Source of the DNA: Actinomycetospora soli
GTDB lineage: Bacteria; Actinomycetota; Actinomycetes; Mycobacteriales; Pseudonocardiaceae
DNA length: 64,000 bases
Direction of reading: 5' to 3'
Assembly: GCF_021026295.1 (NCBI RefSeq)
Contig: NZ_JAJNDA010000012.1
Span: forward strand, 62,001 to 126,000
Each line of letters starts with the position of its first letter. Position 1 is the stretch's first letter. Below the pieces are notes generated by a model. That model did no database searches and had not been told where the DNA came from. It worked only from the letters and a program-made list of their open reading frames with translations. This document shows, piece by piece, positions 17,918 to 26,601 of the stretch. The translations under genes were made by a program, and so were the position numbers.

Positions 17918-19146
17918 CGCGGGTCGGCCGGGACGGTGTCGTCGAGCCAGTCGAGGATGCGCTCGCCGCGGAGGGCGGGCGCGAGGGGTTCGCAGTGCCG
18001 GTCGGCCCCCTCCGCCGCGGTGAAGGGCAGCACGGTCACCGGGCAGGTCAGGGACCGGGCGAGCTCCGCCGACTGTCCGGGCCAGAACTGCTCGTGCTCC
18101 GGGTCGGTGATCAGCATCGGGCAGCGGATGCCGGCGAGGTCCTCGGGCGTCAGCCGGTACTGCTGGGACGCGGTGAAGAAGTCGTAGTACGAGTCGACGC
18201 CGTACGGCCGCATGCGCCAGGCCAGCGTCGTCGACAGGTTGCCGCGGGAGAACCGCAGACCCCAGGCCATCTCCTGGTCGAACTTCTCCTTGTCGCCGGC
18301 GTCGAGGGTCCTGCGGAGGAAACCGGGCAGGTTCGCGAGCGCGGCGGTGGAGACGTCGACGACGCCGGGGTCGGCGACCGCCGCGACGACCCGGTGCTCG
18401 TGCGCGACGGCGCGCGGCACCCAGAAGCCGCCCTGGCTCAGCCCCAGCACCGCGATCCGGTCGCCGTCGACGTCGTCGCGGGTGCTCACGTGGTCGATGA
18501 GCGGGGTGAGCACGGCCTCCCAGTCCGGGCGGAACGGGATGCCCTGGCGGACGAGGGCGGCGTTCTGGCCGGGGCCGTCGACGGTGACGACGGTCCAGCC
18601 CCGGGCGAGGGCGTCGGCGGCGCCGTCGGTCCAGGCGCTGACCACCGGGCCGTCGCTGCCGTTGACGAAGACCAGCGTGCGGCGGGCGCCCGCCCCGGGC
18701 CGGGTGAAGACGTAGCCGGGCAGGGTCGTGTCCTCGTAGGGCACCGTGATGCGCTCGATCGCGATGTCGCCGATCGCGGTGGTGAGGTCGCAGAAGCGGT
18801 CCCAGGCGTCGCGGTGGTGCTCCCAGAGGCCGGTGAAGACCTCGGTGGTGTCCGCGGAGTCCGTGGCCCGGGAGTAGTAGTTCGCGGCGCGCAGCCAGCG
18901 GGCGGCCGCGCTCCTATGGTGGCCGGTGGCCTCGGCGGCGCGGGCCTCGTCGGCCACGCGGTCGGCCGTGGCGGTCCACTCGGCGACCCACGCCTCGGGC
19001 CTGCCGTCGGGGATGCGGGCGATGGTGCGCAGGACGTCCCCCGGTTCCGCGGCGCCGTGGCGGACCCCGCCGAGGGTGACCTCGACGGCGAACTGGAAGC
19101 CGTCGTCGGAGAAGAAGGGGCGTCGGGCCGTCGCGTGGCTGAACAT
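17914..19146 (-). CDS. Alpha/beta hydrolase, FrsA/pseudooxynicotine-hydrolase-like
   Basis: 410 aa. A helical N-terminal cap region (about 1-145) precedes the hydrolase core with nucleophile elbow LGLSQGG (about 245). Acid and His follow at about ITDPEHEQFW and in the late GADRHCEP segment. The pattern matches the ketone/2,6-dihydroxypseudooxynicotine hydrolase and esterase FrsA branch, which cleaves C-C or ester bonds. It lies 34 bp after the membrane-protein gene and overlaps the next gene by 4 bp, so it is mid-operon and probably driven by the SARP-like site at 19877-19894. Confidence 0.85.
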   Translation of the reverse strand: MFSHATARRPFFSDDGFQFAVEVTLGGVRHGAAEPGDVLRTIARIPDGRPEAWVAEWTATADRVADEARAAEATGHHRSAAARWLRAANYYSRATDSADTTEVFTGLWEHHRDAWDRFCDLTTAIGDIAIERITVPYEDTTLPGYVFTRPGAGARRTLVFVNGSDGPVVSAWTDGAADALARGWTVVTVDGPGQNAALVRQGIPFRPDWEAVLTPLIDHVSTRDDVDGDRIAVLGLSQGGFWVPRAVAHEHRVVAAVADPGVVDVSTAALANLPGFLRRTLDAGDKEKFDQEMAWGLRFSRGNLSTTLAWRMRPYGVDSYYDFFTASQQYRLTPEDLAGIRCPMLITDPEHEQFWPGQSAELARSLTCPVTVLPFTAAEGADRHCEPLAPALRGERILDWLDDTVPADPR

Positions 19147-19180
19147 CCGGGGCTCGTCTCAGGTCGGGGTGGGAGGGTGG

Positions 19181-19813
19181 TCAGCGGTAGTTCGCCTCGT
19201 GGCGCGGCGAGTGCTGCGGCGCCGGGGCGCCGCCGGCGACGCGCTGGCTGTAGCGGACCGTGGCGAGGACCAGCAGGCCCGGGATGACCCAGTTCAGGAT
19301 CAGGTCGCCGGGACGCTGGGTGAGGTAGCCGGCGGACTCGGCGGCGTTCGCGGCGAGGGCGCCGGCGATCAGGTGACCGACGGCCATGACGGCGATCGTG
19401 CCGCCCCAGGCGGCGCTGATCCGGCGGTTGATCGCGTGGAAGGTCGGGGTGTCCCAGTACTGCCGCGGGGTGGACTCGCGGGCGTACTGCTCGGTGAAGG
19501 GCCGGAACGGCAGCGTCACGAACACCAGGACCGCGAGGGCCAGGGCCGCGAGGCCGCGTCCGTAGAAGGCGAAGACCGCGTCGGAGGCGGGCTCGACCAG
19601 GGCGATCGCCCCGAAGACGGCGAAGACGCCGATCCCCGCGAGCTCGAGGAGCTTCGGCGACTCCCCGCGCCGCACCGTGCGGACGGTCAGGACCACGGCG
19701 ACGACGAGGGCGAGCAGGGCGGCCATGCCGACCGCGCCCGGTCCGACGCGGGTGGCGATCAGGCTGAACGCGATCCAGGGCAGGAAACCGATGAGGATGC
19801 TCTTGGCGGACAC
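19181..19813 (-). CDS. Multi-spanning membrane protein of unknown function
   Basis: 210 aa with about six hydrophobic segments (for example ILIGFLPWIAFSLIA and LALAVLVFVTLPF), with short loops and a basic C-terminal tail. No family is recognised with confidence. The GTG start at 19813 has GAGGAG 5 bp upstream. It is the first gene of the minus operon with two hydrolases, and the nearest upstream element is a SARP-type direct repeat. A scaffold or permease-like role for the hydrolase substrate is only a guess. Confidence 0.75.
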   Translation of the reverse strand: MSAKSILIGFLPWIAFSLIATRVGPGAVGMAALLALVVAVVLTVRTVRRGESPKLLELAGIGVFAVFGAIALVEPASDAVFAFYGRGLAALALAVLVFVTLPFRPFTEQYARESTPRQYWDTPTFHAINRRISAAWGGTIAVMAVGHLIAGALAANAAESAGYLTQRPGDLILNWVIPGLLVLATVRYSQRVAGGAPAPQHSPRHEANYR

Positions 19814-19876
19814 GGTGACTCCTCGATGTTCCGCCGCCCCGGTCGGGCGGCGACGGCGACCACGGTCCGTCCCCTC

Positions 19877-19894
19877 CTTCCAATCCGGTTCCAA
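19877..19894 (-). promoter_or_regulatory. SARP-type direct repeat for the membrane-protein/hydrolase operon
   Basis: Read on the minus strand: TTGGAAC-CGGA-TTGGAAG, two heptamers with an 11-bp period. The first heptamer is identical to the one before the carotenoid oxygenase and the second differs at its last base. It lies 64 bp upstream of the GTG at 19813. Confidence 0.65.
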
Positions 19895-19911
19895 CGCCGG
19901 CGGACCGGCGG

Positions 19912-19929
19912 TTGGAGAGACATTGCGGT
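19912..19929 (+). promoter_or_regulatory. Weaker SARP-type direct repeat for the DUF1269 operon
   Basis: TTGGAGA-GACA-TTGCGGT on the plus strand keeps the 11-bp period and the exact GACA spacer of the 11167 site, but the heptamers are less perfect. It faces the 19992 start and sits back to back with the minus-strand site. Confidence 0.45.
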
Positions 19930-19991
19930 GCCCCACGGCACGGTGGTGCCACGGGACGGAGCCTCCGTCCTGCGAGCACCGGAGCCGCCCC

Positions 19992-20477
19992 GTGGACACG
20001 ATGAGCATCTGGACGTTCAACACCGCCGACGGCGCCGACAACGCGCTGCGGACGGTCGAGCGGCTGCAGCTGCGCGGGGTCATCGCCGTCGCCGACGCCG
20101 CCGTGGTCGCCTGGGCGCCCGGGTCGCCGCGGCCGCGCACCTACCAGGTCGGCTCCGTCGAGGGCACGGCCGCGCTGTCCGGCGCGTTCTGGGGCCTGGT
20201 GTTCGGCACCGTGTTCCTGCTGCCGATCACGGGCCGGGACGTCCCGGCCGGCGGGCTGCTCGACCACCTCGGGTTCTCCGACGCCCTGGTCGGCTCCCTG
20301 CGCGAGCGGGTGGTCGCCGGGCGCTCGGCCCTGTTCCTCGTCATCGGTCGGGCCACCGTGCCGGCGGTCGCGACCGCGCTCGCCGGGGACGACCCGGAGC
20401 ACTGGGAGGCCGACGTGGCCCCCGAGCAGCGCGCCGGGTTGTGGCAGGTCTTCGCCGATGACCCGATGCTCCCCTGA
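19992..20477 (+). CDS. DUF1269 family membrane-associated protein
   Basis: About 161 aa. It begins MSIWTFNTADGADNAL after the first codons, typical of DUF1269, and has a Gly-zipper-like hydrophobic segment (LSGAFWGLVFGTVFLLPITG, about 60-80). Function of the family is unknown; members are often linked to stress and envelope. GTG 19992 is chosen because GGAG at 19981 is 7 bp away; ATG 20001 is the alternative. It is first in an operon with the acyl-CoA ligase and lipoprotein. Confidence 0.8.
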   Translation: MDTMSIWTFNTADGADNALRTVERLQLRGVIAVADAAVVAWAPGSPRPRTYQVGSVEGTAALSGAFWGLVFGTVFLLPITGRDVPAGGLLDHLGFSDALVGSLRERVVAGRSALFLVIGRATVPAVATALAGDDPEHWEADVAPEQRAGLWQVFADDPMLP

Positions 20478-20508
20478 CCCCCACCCACCGACCCGGAAGG
20501 CGCAGACG

Positions 20509-22026
20509 ATGACCGAGCCCACGACGACGACGGCGGACGCCCCGCCCGGACCCGAGGCCCGCTCCTCGGTCGAGCGGATCGTCTCCGCGTTGGAGGCCGC
20601 GGGCGACCGGGTGGTGCTCGAGCACCCCGACGGCGAGACCACCGGCGCGGCGCTGCTGGCGAGCATCCGCCGCTACGCGCGGGCGATGGACGGACTCGGG
20701 ATCGGGACCGGCGACCTCGTCGCGCAGTACGGGCCGAACCGTCCCGAGGCACTGGCGGTGCGCTACGCGACCCACCTCGTCGGCGCGGCCGCGGTGTACC
20801 TGTCCGCCCCGCCCGGCGCCGACCGCCGCGCGCAGCAGCTCGCCCAGATCGACCCGCGCCTCGTCGTGGTCTTCCCGCAGACGGCGCACTGGCTGCCCGA
20901 GACCACGGCGCCGGTCGCCGCGGTCGGCGCGGTCGACGGCGTCCCACTGCGCCTCGACGAGCTCGCCGCGGACCTTCCCGACGACCCGTTCCCCTCCCGG
21001 GCCCGGCTCGGGGAGCTGGGCACGGTGCTGTCCTCGGGCGGCACGACCGGGATCCCGAAGGCCAGCATCCGCGACGGCGCGGCGTGGGCCGCCGCGGTGG
21101 CGACCCCGCCGCGGCCTGAGCGGCGCCAGCTCGCGTCCGGCGCCGAGGCCTACCTGACCCAGATCCTCGTCGCCCAGACGATCATCGGCGGCGGCACCGT
21201 GGTCCTGCGTGACGACTCCGACCCGGCCGCGCTGCTCGAGCAGATCGAGACCCAGCGCATCACCGACCTGTTCCTCGTCGAACCCCAGCTCGCAGCACTG
21301 ATCGACCATCCCGACGTCGGGTCGCGCGACCTGTCGAGCCTGCGCACCCTGACCCACATCGGGGCCTCCGCGCCGCCCGCGCTGCGCCGCCGCGCGTACG
21401 AGCGGCTCGGCCCGGTGCTGCAGCACACCTACGGGGCCAGCGAGATGGGCATCGTCAGTGCCCTGCGCCCCGACGAGTACGACCCGACCGACCCGGAGCG
21501 CGCCACCAGCGCCGGTCGCATCCTGCCCGGCGTCGACGTCCGCTTGCGCGCCGCGGACGGCACCCTCGACCCGTCGTCGGGAAGCATCGAGGTCCGGTCT
21601 GCGGCGATGGCCCACGGCTACCGCAACCGCCCGCAGGAGCAGGCCGAGCACTTCGTCGACGGCTGGTACCGCACCGGCGACCTCGGCCGGCTCGGCGACG
21701 ACGGCCACCTGCACATCCTCGGACGCGCGGCCGATTGCCGGGTCGTCGGCGGCTGGCTCGTCACCCCCACCGCCGTCGAGGACACCCTCATGCGTACTCC
21801 CTCGGTGCGGTACGCGGTGTGCGTCGTCGACGGCGACCGCCGCGTCATCGCGGCCCTGCCCTGGCCGGACGACGCGATCGACGCGCAGGCCTGCCGCGAC
21901 GCCGTCGCGGCCGAGCACGGCGACGCGGTGGCGGACTCGCTCGTCGTCGTGCCGATGGCCGACCTCCCGCTCACCGAGCAGGGCAAGCCCGACCGTGCCG
22001 CGATCCTCGCCGCCGCCCCCGCCTGA
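20509..22026 (+). CDS. AMP-dependent acyl-CoA synthetase/ligase
   Basis: 505 aa, ANL superfamily. The phosphate loop SSGGTTGIPKAS is at about 174, the aromatic/Gly motif YGASEMG at about 306, the TGD motif WYRTGDLGRLGDDGHL at about 385 followed by hinge region GRAADCRVVGGW, and a short C-terminal lid with the Lys candidate in EQGKPDRA. It should adenylate a carboxylic acid and pass it to CoA. It starts at ATG 20509 after GGAAGG, 31 bp after the DUF1269 gene. Substrate is unknown; context suggests an acid derived from the carotenoid or hydrolase products, which is speculation. Confidence 0.88.
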   Translation: MTEPTTTTADAPPGPEARSSVERIVSALEAAGDRVVLEHPDGETTGAALLASIRRYARAMDGLGIGTGDLVAQYGPNRPEALAVRYATHLVGAAAVYLSAPPGADRRAQQLAQIDPRLVVVFPQTAHWLPETTAPVAAVGAVDGVPLRLDELAADLPDDPFPSRARLGELGTVLSSGGTTGIPKASIRDGAAWAAAVATPPRPERRQLASGAEAYLTQILVAQTIIGGGTVVLRDDSDPAALLEQIETQRITDLFLVEPQLAALIDHPDVGSRDLSSLRTLTHIGASAPPALRRRAYERLGPVLQHTYGASEMGIVSALRPDEYDPTDPERATSAGRILPGVDVRLRAADGTLDPSSGSIEVRSAAMAHGYRNRPQEQAEHFVDGWYRTGDLGRLGDDGHLHILGRAADCRVVGGWLVTPTAVEDTLMRTPSVRYAVCVVDGDRRVIAALPWPDDAIDAQACRDAVAAEHGDAVADSLVVVPMADLPLTEQGKPDRAAILAAAPA

Positions 22027-22059
22027 TCCCGACCCAGACCGTCGTCCGAGGAGAACCCC

Positions 22060-22569
22060 GTGCATCCCCGTGCCCTCGCCGCCACCCTGTGCCTGGCCGC
22101 GACCGTCGCCCTCACCGGCTGCTCCACCCAGCCCAGCGGCCCCGCCGCCGAGGACCTGGTCGACAACAGCAAGCCCTACTCGCTGACCCAGACCGTGCAG
22201 AACAACAGCACCATGGACCTCACCGTCCAGTCCGTCCGCGCCGACAACGGCGGCACCGTCACACCGGGCTGGCCCGCCGTGATCAGGGCCGGCACCTCCG
22301 GGACCTTCGCCGCCACCAACACCGGCAACGGCGTCCAGGTCTGGATCACCCTGCTCGGCACCGGCGGCCAGGTCGTCACCGTCGACACCGACGTCCATCG
22401 CGTCGACACCAACACCGGCACCGCGACGCTGAGCGGCTCGCAGACCCTGCTGAACATGGGCGCGATCTCCATCGGCGGCGGCGACAACCCGAGCGCCTCG
22501 TTCACCATCGACCCCTGCGCACCGAACGCCCGGTGCATCCCCGTCGCGCCGTTCGACGTCGGGCCGTAG
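22060..22569 (+). CDS. Secreted lipoprotein of unknown function
   Basis: 169 aa. A lipoprotein signal peptide ends in lipobox LTGC (Cys about 21). The mature domain is beta-rich and hydrophilic (NNSTMDLTVQSV, GTGGQVVTVDTDVHRV), resembling small actinobacterial proteins that look like an immunoglobulin or C2-like fold, without a named family. Start is GTG 22060 after CGAGGAGA, 33 bp after the ligase stop, so it is the last gene of that operon. Confidence 0.8.
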   Translation: MHPRALAATLCLAATVALTGCSTQPSGPAAEDLVDNSKPYSLTQTVQNNSTMDLTVQSVRADNGGTVTPGWPAVIRAGTSGTFAATNTGNGVQVWITLLGTGGQVVTVDTDVHRVDTNTGTATLSGSQTLLNMGAISIGGGDNPSASFTIDPCAPNARCIPVAPFDVGP

Positions 22570-22646
22570 CCGGACGTGCCACCGAACCGGACGTATCGTC
22601 GTGGGACGAGCGGACGACCCCGGTCGCCGCGGGAGGGAGGACGACC

Positions 22647-22916
22647 GTGCTGGCCGTGACCCTGGGAATCGTCGTCGTCGGACTCGTCATCGTCGCCGTC
22701 GCGACGGTGCGGCGCCGCCGCGGTGGCAACCCGCCCGCCCTCTCCTCCTACGAACCCGCCGAGGGATCCGCCGTCGGCCAGGTGCCCGGGTACATGCCGG
22801 GCATGCGCCGCAAGGTCGAACCCCACGACGAGACGGCGGCCGAACTCGTCGTGCCGCCCCGGGACCGCGGCATCGACCTGGACGCCAACCAGGTCCGCAT
22901 CCGACGCGCCGACTGA
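22647..22916 (+). CDS. Small single-pass membrane protein
   Basis: 89 aa with one N-terminal transmembrane helix (LAVTLGIVVVGLVIVAVATV) followed by an Arg-rich stop-transfer and a charged soluble tail. GTG 22647 follows a strong GGGAGGGAGG site, which supports a real gene. No family recognised. It is convergent with the LuxR response regulator and may be independent of it. Confidence 0.65.
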   Translation: MLAVTLGIVVVGLVIVAVATVRRRRGGNPPALSSYEPAEGSAVGQVPGYMPGMRRKVEPHDETAAELVVPPRDRGIDLDANQVRIRRAD

Positions 22917-23007
22917 GGACGACGCGCGCGGCCGACGATGGCGACCTGCTCCCACCGGGTGCGTGCAGACCGCCATCGACGCGGCGGGCGGCTGACGATC
23001 CGGCGTG

Positions 23008-23679
23008 TCAGACCAGGCGGCGGTCCGTCGCCCAGCGCGAGAGCTCGTGCCGGTTCGACGACTGCGTCTTGCGCAGCACGCTCGACACGTGGGTCTCGAC
23101 CGTCTTCACCGAGATCACCAGCTCCGCCGCGATCTCCTTGTAGGCGTAGCCGCGGGCGAGCAGGCGCAGCACGTCGCGCTCGCGGCGGGTGAGCTGGTCG
23201 ACCTCCGGGTCCACCGGCGGCGCGGCGCCCGGCCGGTCGGCGAACGCGTCGAGCACGAACCCCGCGAGGCGCGGGGAGAACACCGGGTCGCCGGCCTTCA
23301 CCCGCACCACGGCGTCGGCGAGGTCGCGGCCCGAGATCGTCTTCGTGACGTAGCCGCGCGCGCCCGCCCGGATCACCGAGATGACGTCCTCGGCGGCGTC
23401 GGACACCGACAGCGCCAGGAACACCACGTCGGGGTACTCGGTCCGCGTCCGGGCGAGGACCGCCGCGCCGCCGCCGTCGGGCATGTGCACGTCGAGCAGC
23501 ACGACGTCGGGCCGGTAGTGGCCGATCCCGGCGACGGCCTCGCCGACCGACCCGGCCTCGCCCACCACCGTGACGCCGCGGGCACCGGGGCCCTCGAGCT
23601 CCGCGCGCACCCCGCGGCGGAACAGGGCGTGGTCGTCGACGATGAACACCCGGGCGGTGTCCTCGGTCGGGCTGGTCAT
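23008..23679 (-). CDS. NarL/LuxR-type response regulator
   Basis: 223 aa. The receiver has acidic pocket (VFIVDDHALFRRG), phospho-acceptor Asp in VVLLDVHMPDGG (about 63) and conserved Lys in YVTKTISG. The C-terminal LuxR HTH (LTRRERDVLRLLARGYAYKE) is complete. It overlaps the histidine kinase stop by 4 bp (ATGA), so it is the cognate regulator. Likely targets are its own operon and the divergent PspC gene, whose promoter region carries GGGGTCG repeats. Confidence 0.93.
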   Translation of the reverse strand: MTSPTEDTARVFIVDDHALFRRGVRAELEGPGARGVTVVGEAGSVGEAVAGIGHYRPDVVLLDVHMPDGGGAAVLARTRTEYPDVVFLALSVSDAAEDVISVIRAGARGYVTKTISGRDLADAVVRVKAGDPVFSPRLAGFVLDAFADRPGAAPPVDPEVDQLTRRERDVLRLLARGYAYKEIAAELVISVKTVETHVSSVLRKTQSSNRHELSRWATDRRLV

Positions 23680-24941
23680 GCCACCTCACTCGGTCGTTCG
23701 GTCCGGGGCATCGTCAGCCCCACCTCGGTGCCCTCGCCCAGCGCGGTCCGCAGCCGCACCGTGCCGCCGTGGCGCTCGACCCGGGCGCGGACGGAGTCGG
23801 CGAGCCCGTGCCGGTCGTCGGGCACGGCGTCGGGCTCGAAGCCCTTGCCGCGGTCGCGGACGAAGACGCTGACCGTCCCGTCCTCGCACTCGGCGTACAC
23901 GCTGATCTCGTCCACCCCGGCGTGCTTGGCCGCGTTGGTCATCGCCTCCCGCGCCGCGGCCACGAGCGCCGCGGTGCGCACGTCGAACGCGGCCTCCCCG
24001 ACGATCACGGGGGCGACCGACACGGCGAAGGTGTCCTCGACCTCCCCGGCCGCCGCGCGGAGCGCCGTCCCGAAGCAGGTCGCCTCGGGCACGCCCTCGT
24101 CGTCCGACTCGCGGTAGAGCCAGTCCCGCAGCTCCCGTTCCTGACGACGGGCCAGGCGCCGGACCTCCCGCGCGGTCTCGTCCCCGGCGACCTCGGTGTG
24201 CCGCTGGATGAGCGCGAGCGTCTGGAGCACGGAGTCGTGCAGGTGCGCGGCGATCTCGGCGCGCTCCTCGCTGCGGATGCGCTCGCGCCGCTCCTCGGTC
24301 AGCTCGCGGGCCAGGCGCATCCACCACGGGACGGTGAGCACGACGACGCCGACGAACGTCGCGGTCGCCGCGAGCAGCCCGAACTGCACCGCACCGACGT
24401 CGGCGCTCCCGATGAGGAACGCCCCGATGCCGCCCGCGACGAGCAGGGCCCCGAGGATCGCCCGCAGGATCCCGCCCCGCCCCGCGACGAGCCTCGGACG
24501 ACCCAGCCGGCCCGCGCCGCGCTTGCTGCCGTCGCTGTCGGCCTCCCGCCACACCACGGCCGCGCCGACCAGCGCGATCCCGAGCGGGCCGAGGATCCAG
24601 CCGGAGATCTGGTCGCCGACCGCGGAGAGCACCAGCCCGAGCGCCAGCCCGAGCGCGACCAGGCCGAACCCGCGCACCCGGTCGCGGTCGTCGACCTCCC
24701 GCTCGACCCCGACCGGCTCGATCGGGCAGCAGACCCACAACGCGCCGTACGCGAGCACGCCGGCGCCGCCGAGGGCGCAGAGCAGGGTGAACACGACGCG
24801 GACGCGCAGCACGGGCACACCGAGGTGCTCCGCGACGCCCCCGGCGACGCCCGCGACCACGGCACCGGTCCGGTGTCGGCGCACGCGCCGCTCGACGACG
24901 GCGGTCGTCGTCGGCTCCTCGGTCCGGGTCACGGGAGCCAT
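23676..24941 (-). CDS. PspC-domain sensor histidine kinase (LiaS/MacS-like)
   Basis: About 421 aa. An N-terminal PspC domain (AGVAGGVAEHLGVPVLRVRV) is followed by several membrane segments to about residue 225. The HisKA_3 dimerisation helix contains the phospho-His (AHLHDSVLQTLALIQRH), and the HATPase_c domain has DRGKGFEPD and a G2 region near GLADSVRARVE. Such kinases sense envelope stress. Starts at ATG 24941 or GTG 24956; neither has a strong ribosome binding site. It is divergent from a second PspC protein, which probably modulates it. Confidence 0.9.
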   Translation of the reverse strand: MAPVTRTEEPTTTAVVERRVRRHRTGAVVAGVAGGVAEHLGVPVLRVRVVFTLLCALGGAGVLAYGALWVCCPIEPVGVEREVDDRDRVRGFGLVALGLALGLVLSAVGDQISGWILGPLGIALVGAAVVWREADSDGSKRGAGRLGRPRLVAGRGGILRAILGALLVAGGIGAFLIGSADVGAVQFGLLAATATFVGVVVLTVPWWMRLARELTEERRERIRSEERAEIAAHLHDSVLQTLALIQRHTEVAGDETAREVRRLARRQERELRDWLYRESDDEGVPEATCFGTALRAAAGEVEDTFAVSVAPVIVGEAAFDVRTAALVAAAREAMTNAAKHAGVDEISVYAECEDGTVSVFVRDRGKGFEPDAVPDDRHGLADSVRARVERHGGTVRLRTALGEGTEVGLTMPRTERPSEVA

Positions 24942-25003
24942 CGTCACACGGCGCACGCCCCGCGAACCTCGGGTTCCCCGCCCCGGCGACCCCGAGAAAT
25001 CCC

Positions 25004-25033
25004 GGGGTCGGTCGGGGTCGGTGACCGGGGTCG
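25004..25033. promoter_or_regulatory. GGGGTCG direct repeats in the kinase/PspC divergent promoter
   Basis: GGGGTCG occurs at 25004-25010, 25014-25020 and 25027-25033, and an inverted partner CGACCCCG lies at about 24987-24994, forming an 8-bp stem. Placed between divergent starts, these are plausible response-regulator sites. Confidence 0.4.
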
Positions 25034-25105
25034 TCCCGGACGATCCGCGACCGGAGCGTCGGCAGGCTCGTGGACCATCACCACCGGCACGGAGAGGATG
25101 GGCCC

Positions 25106-26311
25106 ATGAGCGGGGCTACCACCAAGGACGGGACGGACCTCGCCGCCGTCGCGCGAGCAGCCTGGGACACCCGGCCCGCGCGCCGACGTGAGGACGCGAA
25201 GATCGCCGGGGTCGCCGGCGCGGTCGCCCGACGCTACGACCTGGACCCGACGCTGGTGCGGGTCGCCGTCGTCGTCTGGGCGATCGTCGGCGGCGGGCTC
25301 CTGCTCTACCTGCTGGGCTGGCTGGTGCTGCCCGCGGACCCGGCGGACCCGCCGTCCCACGACCGGAGCGCCCACCGCGACCGGGGCAGCCCGGTCCTCC
25401 TGATCGTCATCACGGCCGTCGTCGGGATCGCGACCATCGGGAACGCCACCGACGGCCGGTGGGTCACGTTCGTCGCGCTCGTCCTCGCCGCGGTCACGCT
25501 CTACCTGCTGCACACCGCGCGTGCCGACCTCGGCGTCCCCGGCACCCCGGGCGTGCCGTCCGCCGCGGCCGTGACGGCCGACCTCGGGGAGCCCGTCGCC
25601 TGGGACGCGCTGGGCGCGGACCCGAAGGCGTGGGCCTACCCGGCCCCGACCCGTCGTCCGGAACCCGTCGGGCCCGTCGCGCGGGAGCCGCGGCGCCGCG
25701 GGGTGCTGACCCCGGTCACCCTCGCGCTGGCCCTGCTCGCCGCCGGCCTCGCCGCGGTCGGCGTCCTGCTCGGCGTCCCGGGCGTGACCGGCGTGTGGAT
25801 CCCGGCCGCGGCGCTCGCCGTCGTCGGGCTGGGCCTGCTCGTCGCGGGCGTGCGCGGTCGCCCGCGCCGCGGACTCGTGTTCGTCGCGATCCCGCTGGTG
25901 CTCGCGACCGTGTTCGGCGCCTACGCCGCGACCCGTCCCGACGACAGCGACTTCGTCGGCGACCAGCGCGGCCTGGGCGACCTCGTCGCGACCCCGCTGA
26001 CGACCGCCCAGGTCCTGCCCGGCTACCGCACCGGTTTCGGCGACGTCACCGTCGACCTGTCGCAGGTCGCCCCCGGCCCGCCGGTCCGCACCACCGTCGA
26101 GTCCGGCGCCGGCGACATCACGGTCACCGTCCCCGCGACCGCGGACGTGACCGTGACCTGCACCAACGGCGTGGGCGACGTCGACTGCCTCGGCCGGTCC
26201 GGCAACGCCGTGACGAGCCTGGTCGACCCCGGGCCGGACGGTCCGGGCGGGCAGGTCGTCGACCTGACCGTGCGCAACGGTGCGGGGGACCTGGCGGTGC
26301 GCCGTGGCTGA
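25106..26311 (+). CDS. PspC-domain protein with LiaF-like C-terminus
   Basis: 401 aa. PspC domain at about 30-95 (KIAGVAGAVARRYDLDP, with one membrane helix), then a cluster of membrane helices (about 105-290), then an external beta-rich domain with repeated G-D-[IV] signatures (GFGDVTVDLS, GAGDITVTVP, GVGDVDCLG) like LiaF/DUF4097 domains. In Firmicutes LiaF inhibits the LiaS kinase; here the same pairing with the divergent kinase is inferred. Start ATG 25106 after GGAGAGGA. Confidence 0.85.
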   Translation: MSGATTKDGTDLAAVARAAWDTRPARRREDAKIAGVAGAVARRYDLDPTLVRVAVVVWAIVGGGLLLYLLGWLVLPADPADPPSHDRSAHRDRGSPVLLIVITAVVGIATIGNATDGRWVTFVALVLAAVTLYLLHTARADLGVPGTPGVPSAAAVTADLGEPVAWDALGADPKAWAYPAPTRRPEPVGPVAREPRRRGVLTPVTLALALLAAGLAAVGVLLGVPGVTGVWIPAAALAVVGLGLLVAGVRGRPRRGLVFVAIPLVLATVFGAYAATRPDDSDFVGDQRGLGDLVATPLTTAQVLPGYRTGFGDVTVDLSQVAPGPPVRTTVESGAGDITVTVPATADVTVTCTNGVGDVDCLGRSGNAVTSLVDPGPDGPGGQVVDLTVRNGAGDLAVRRG

Positions 26312-26582
26312 GTCCGGATTCGACCCGCGGGGCTGGGCGGCCCCGACCGACACGCCCACCGTCCACCCCGACGCCGAGCGGCCCGGCACGACGACCGCGC
26401 CCGCGCGGCGGGGCGCCGACCCGATCGCCCTGCTGGTCGGCCTCGTGTGCCTCGCGGTGGCGACGCTCGCGATGGTCAGCCCGGCCACCCTCGTGGCCGT
26501 CGACCCGCGCTGGGTGCTCGCCGGGGCCGCCGTCGTGATCGGGGGCGGCGCCCTCCTGACGACGGTCCGCCGCCGACGCTGA
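26304..26582 (+). CDS. Small two-helix membrane protein
   Basis: 92 aa. A Pro/Thr-rich N-terminal half precedes two hydrophobic segments (ALLVGLVCLAVATLAMV and WVLAGAAVVIGGGALLTTV) and an Arg tail. GTG 26304 overlaps the PspC gene stop by 8 bp, indicating translational coupling and a shared role. No family name can be given. Confidence 0.72.
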   Translation: MAESGFDPRGWAAPTDTPTVHPDAERPGTTTAPARRGADPIALLVGLVCLAVATLAMVSPATLVAVDPRWVLAGAAVVIGGGALLTTVRRRR

Positions 26583-26601
26583 CCGCGTGCCAGGGTGGGC
26601 C

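Noticed and set aside
22601-23143. Plus-strand 180-codon open frame over the small membrane-protein gene
   Set aside because: Out of frame with the better-supported 89-aa gene, which has a strong ribosome binding site and a membrane helix.
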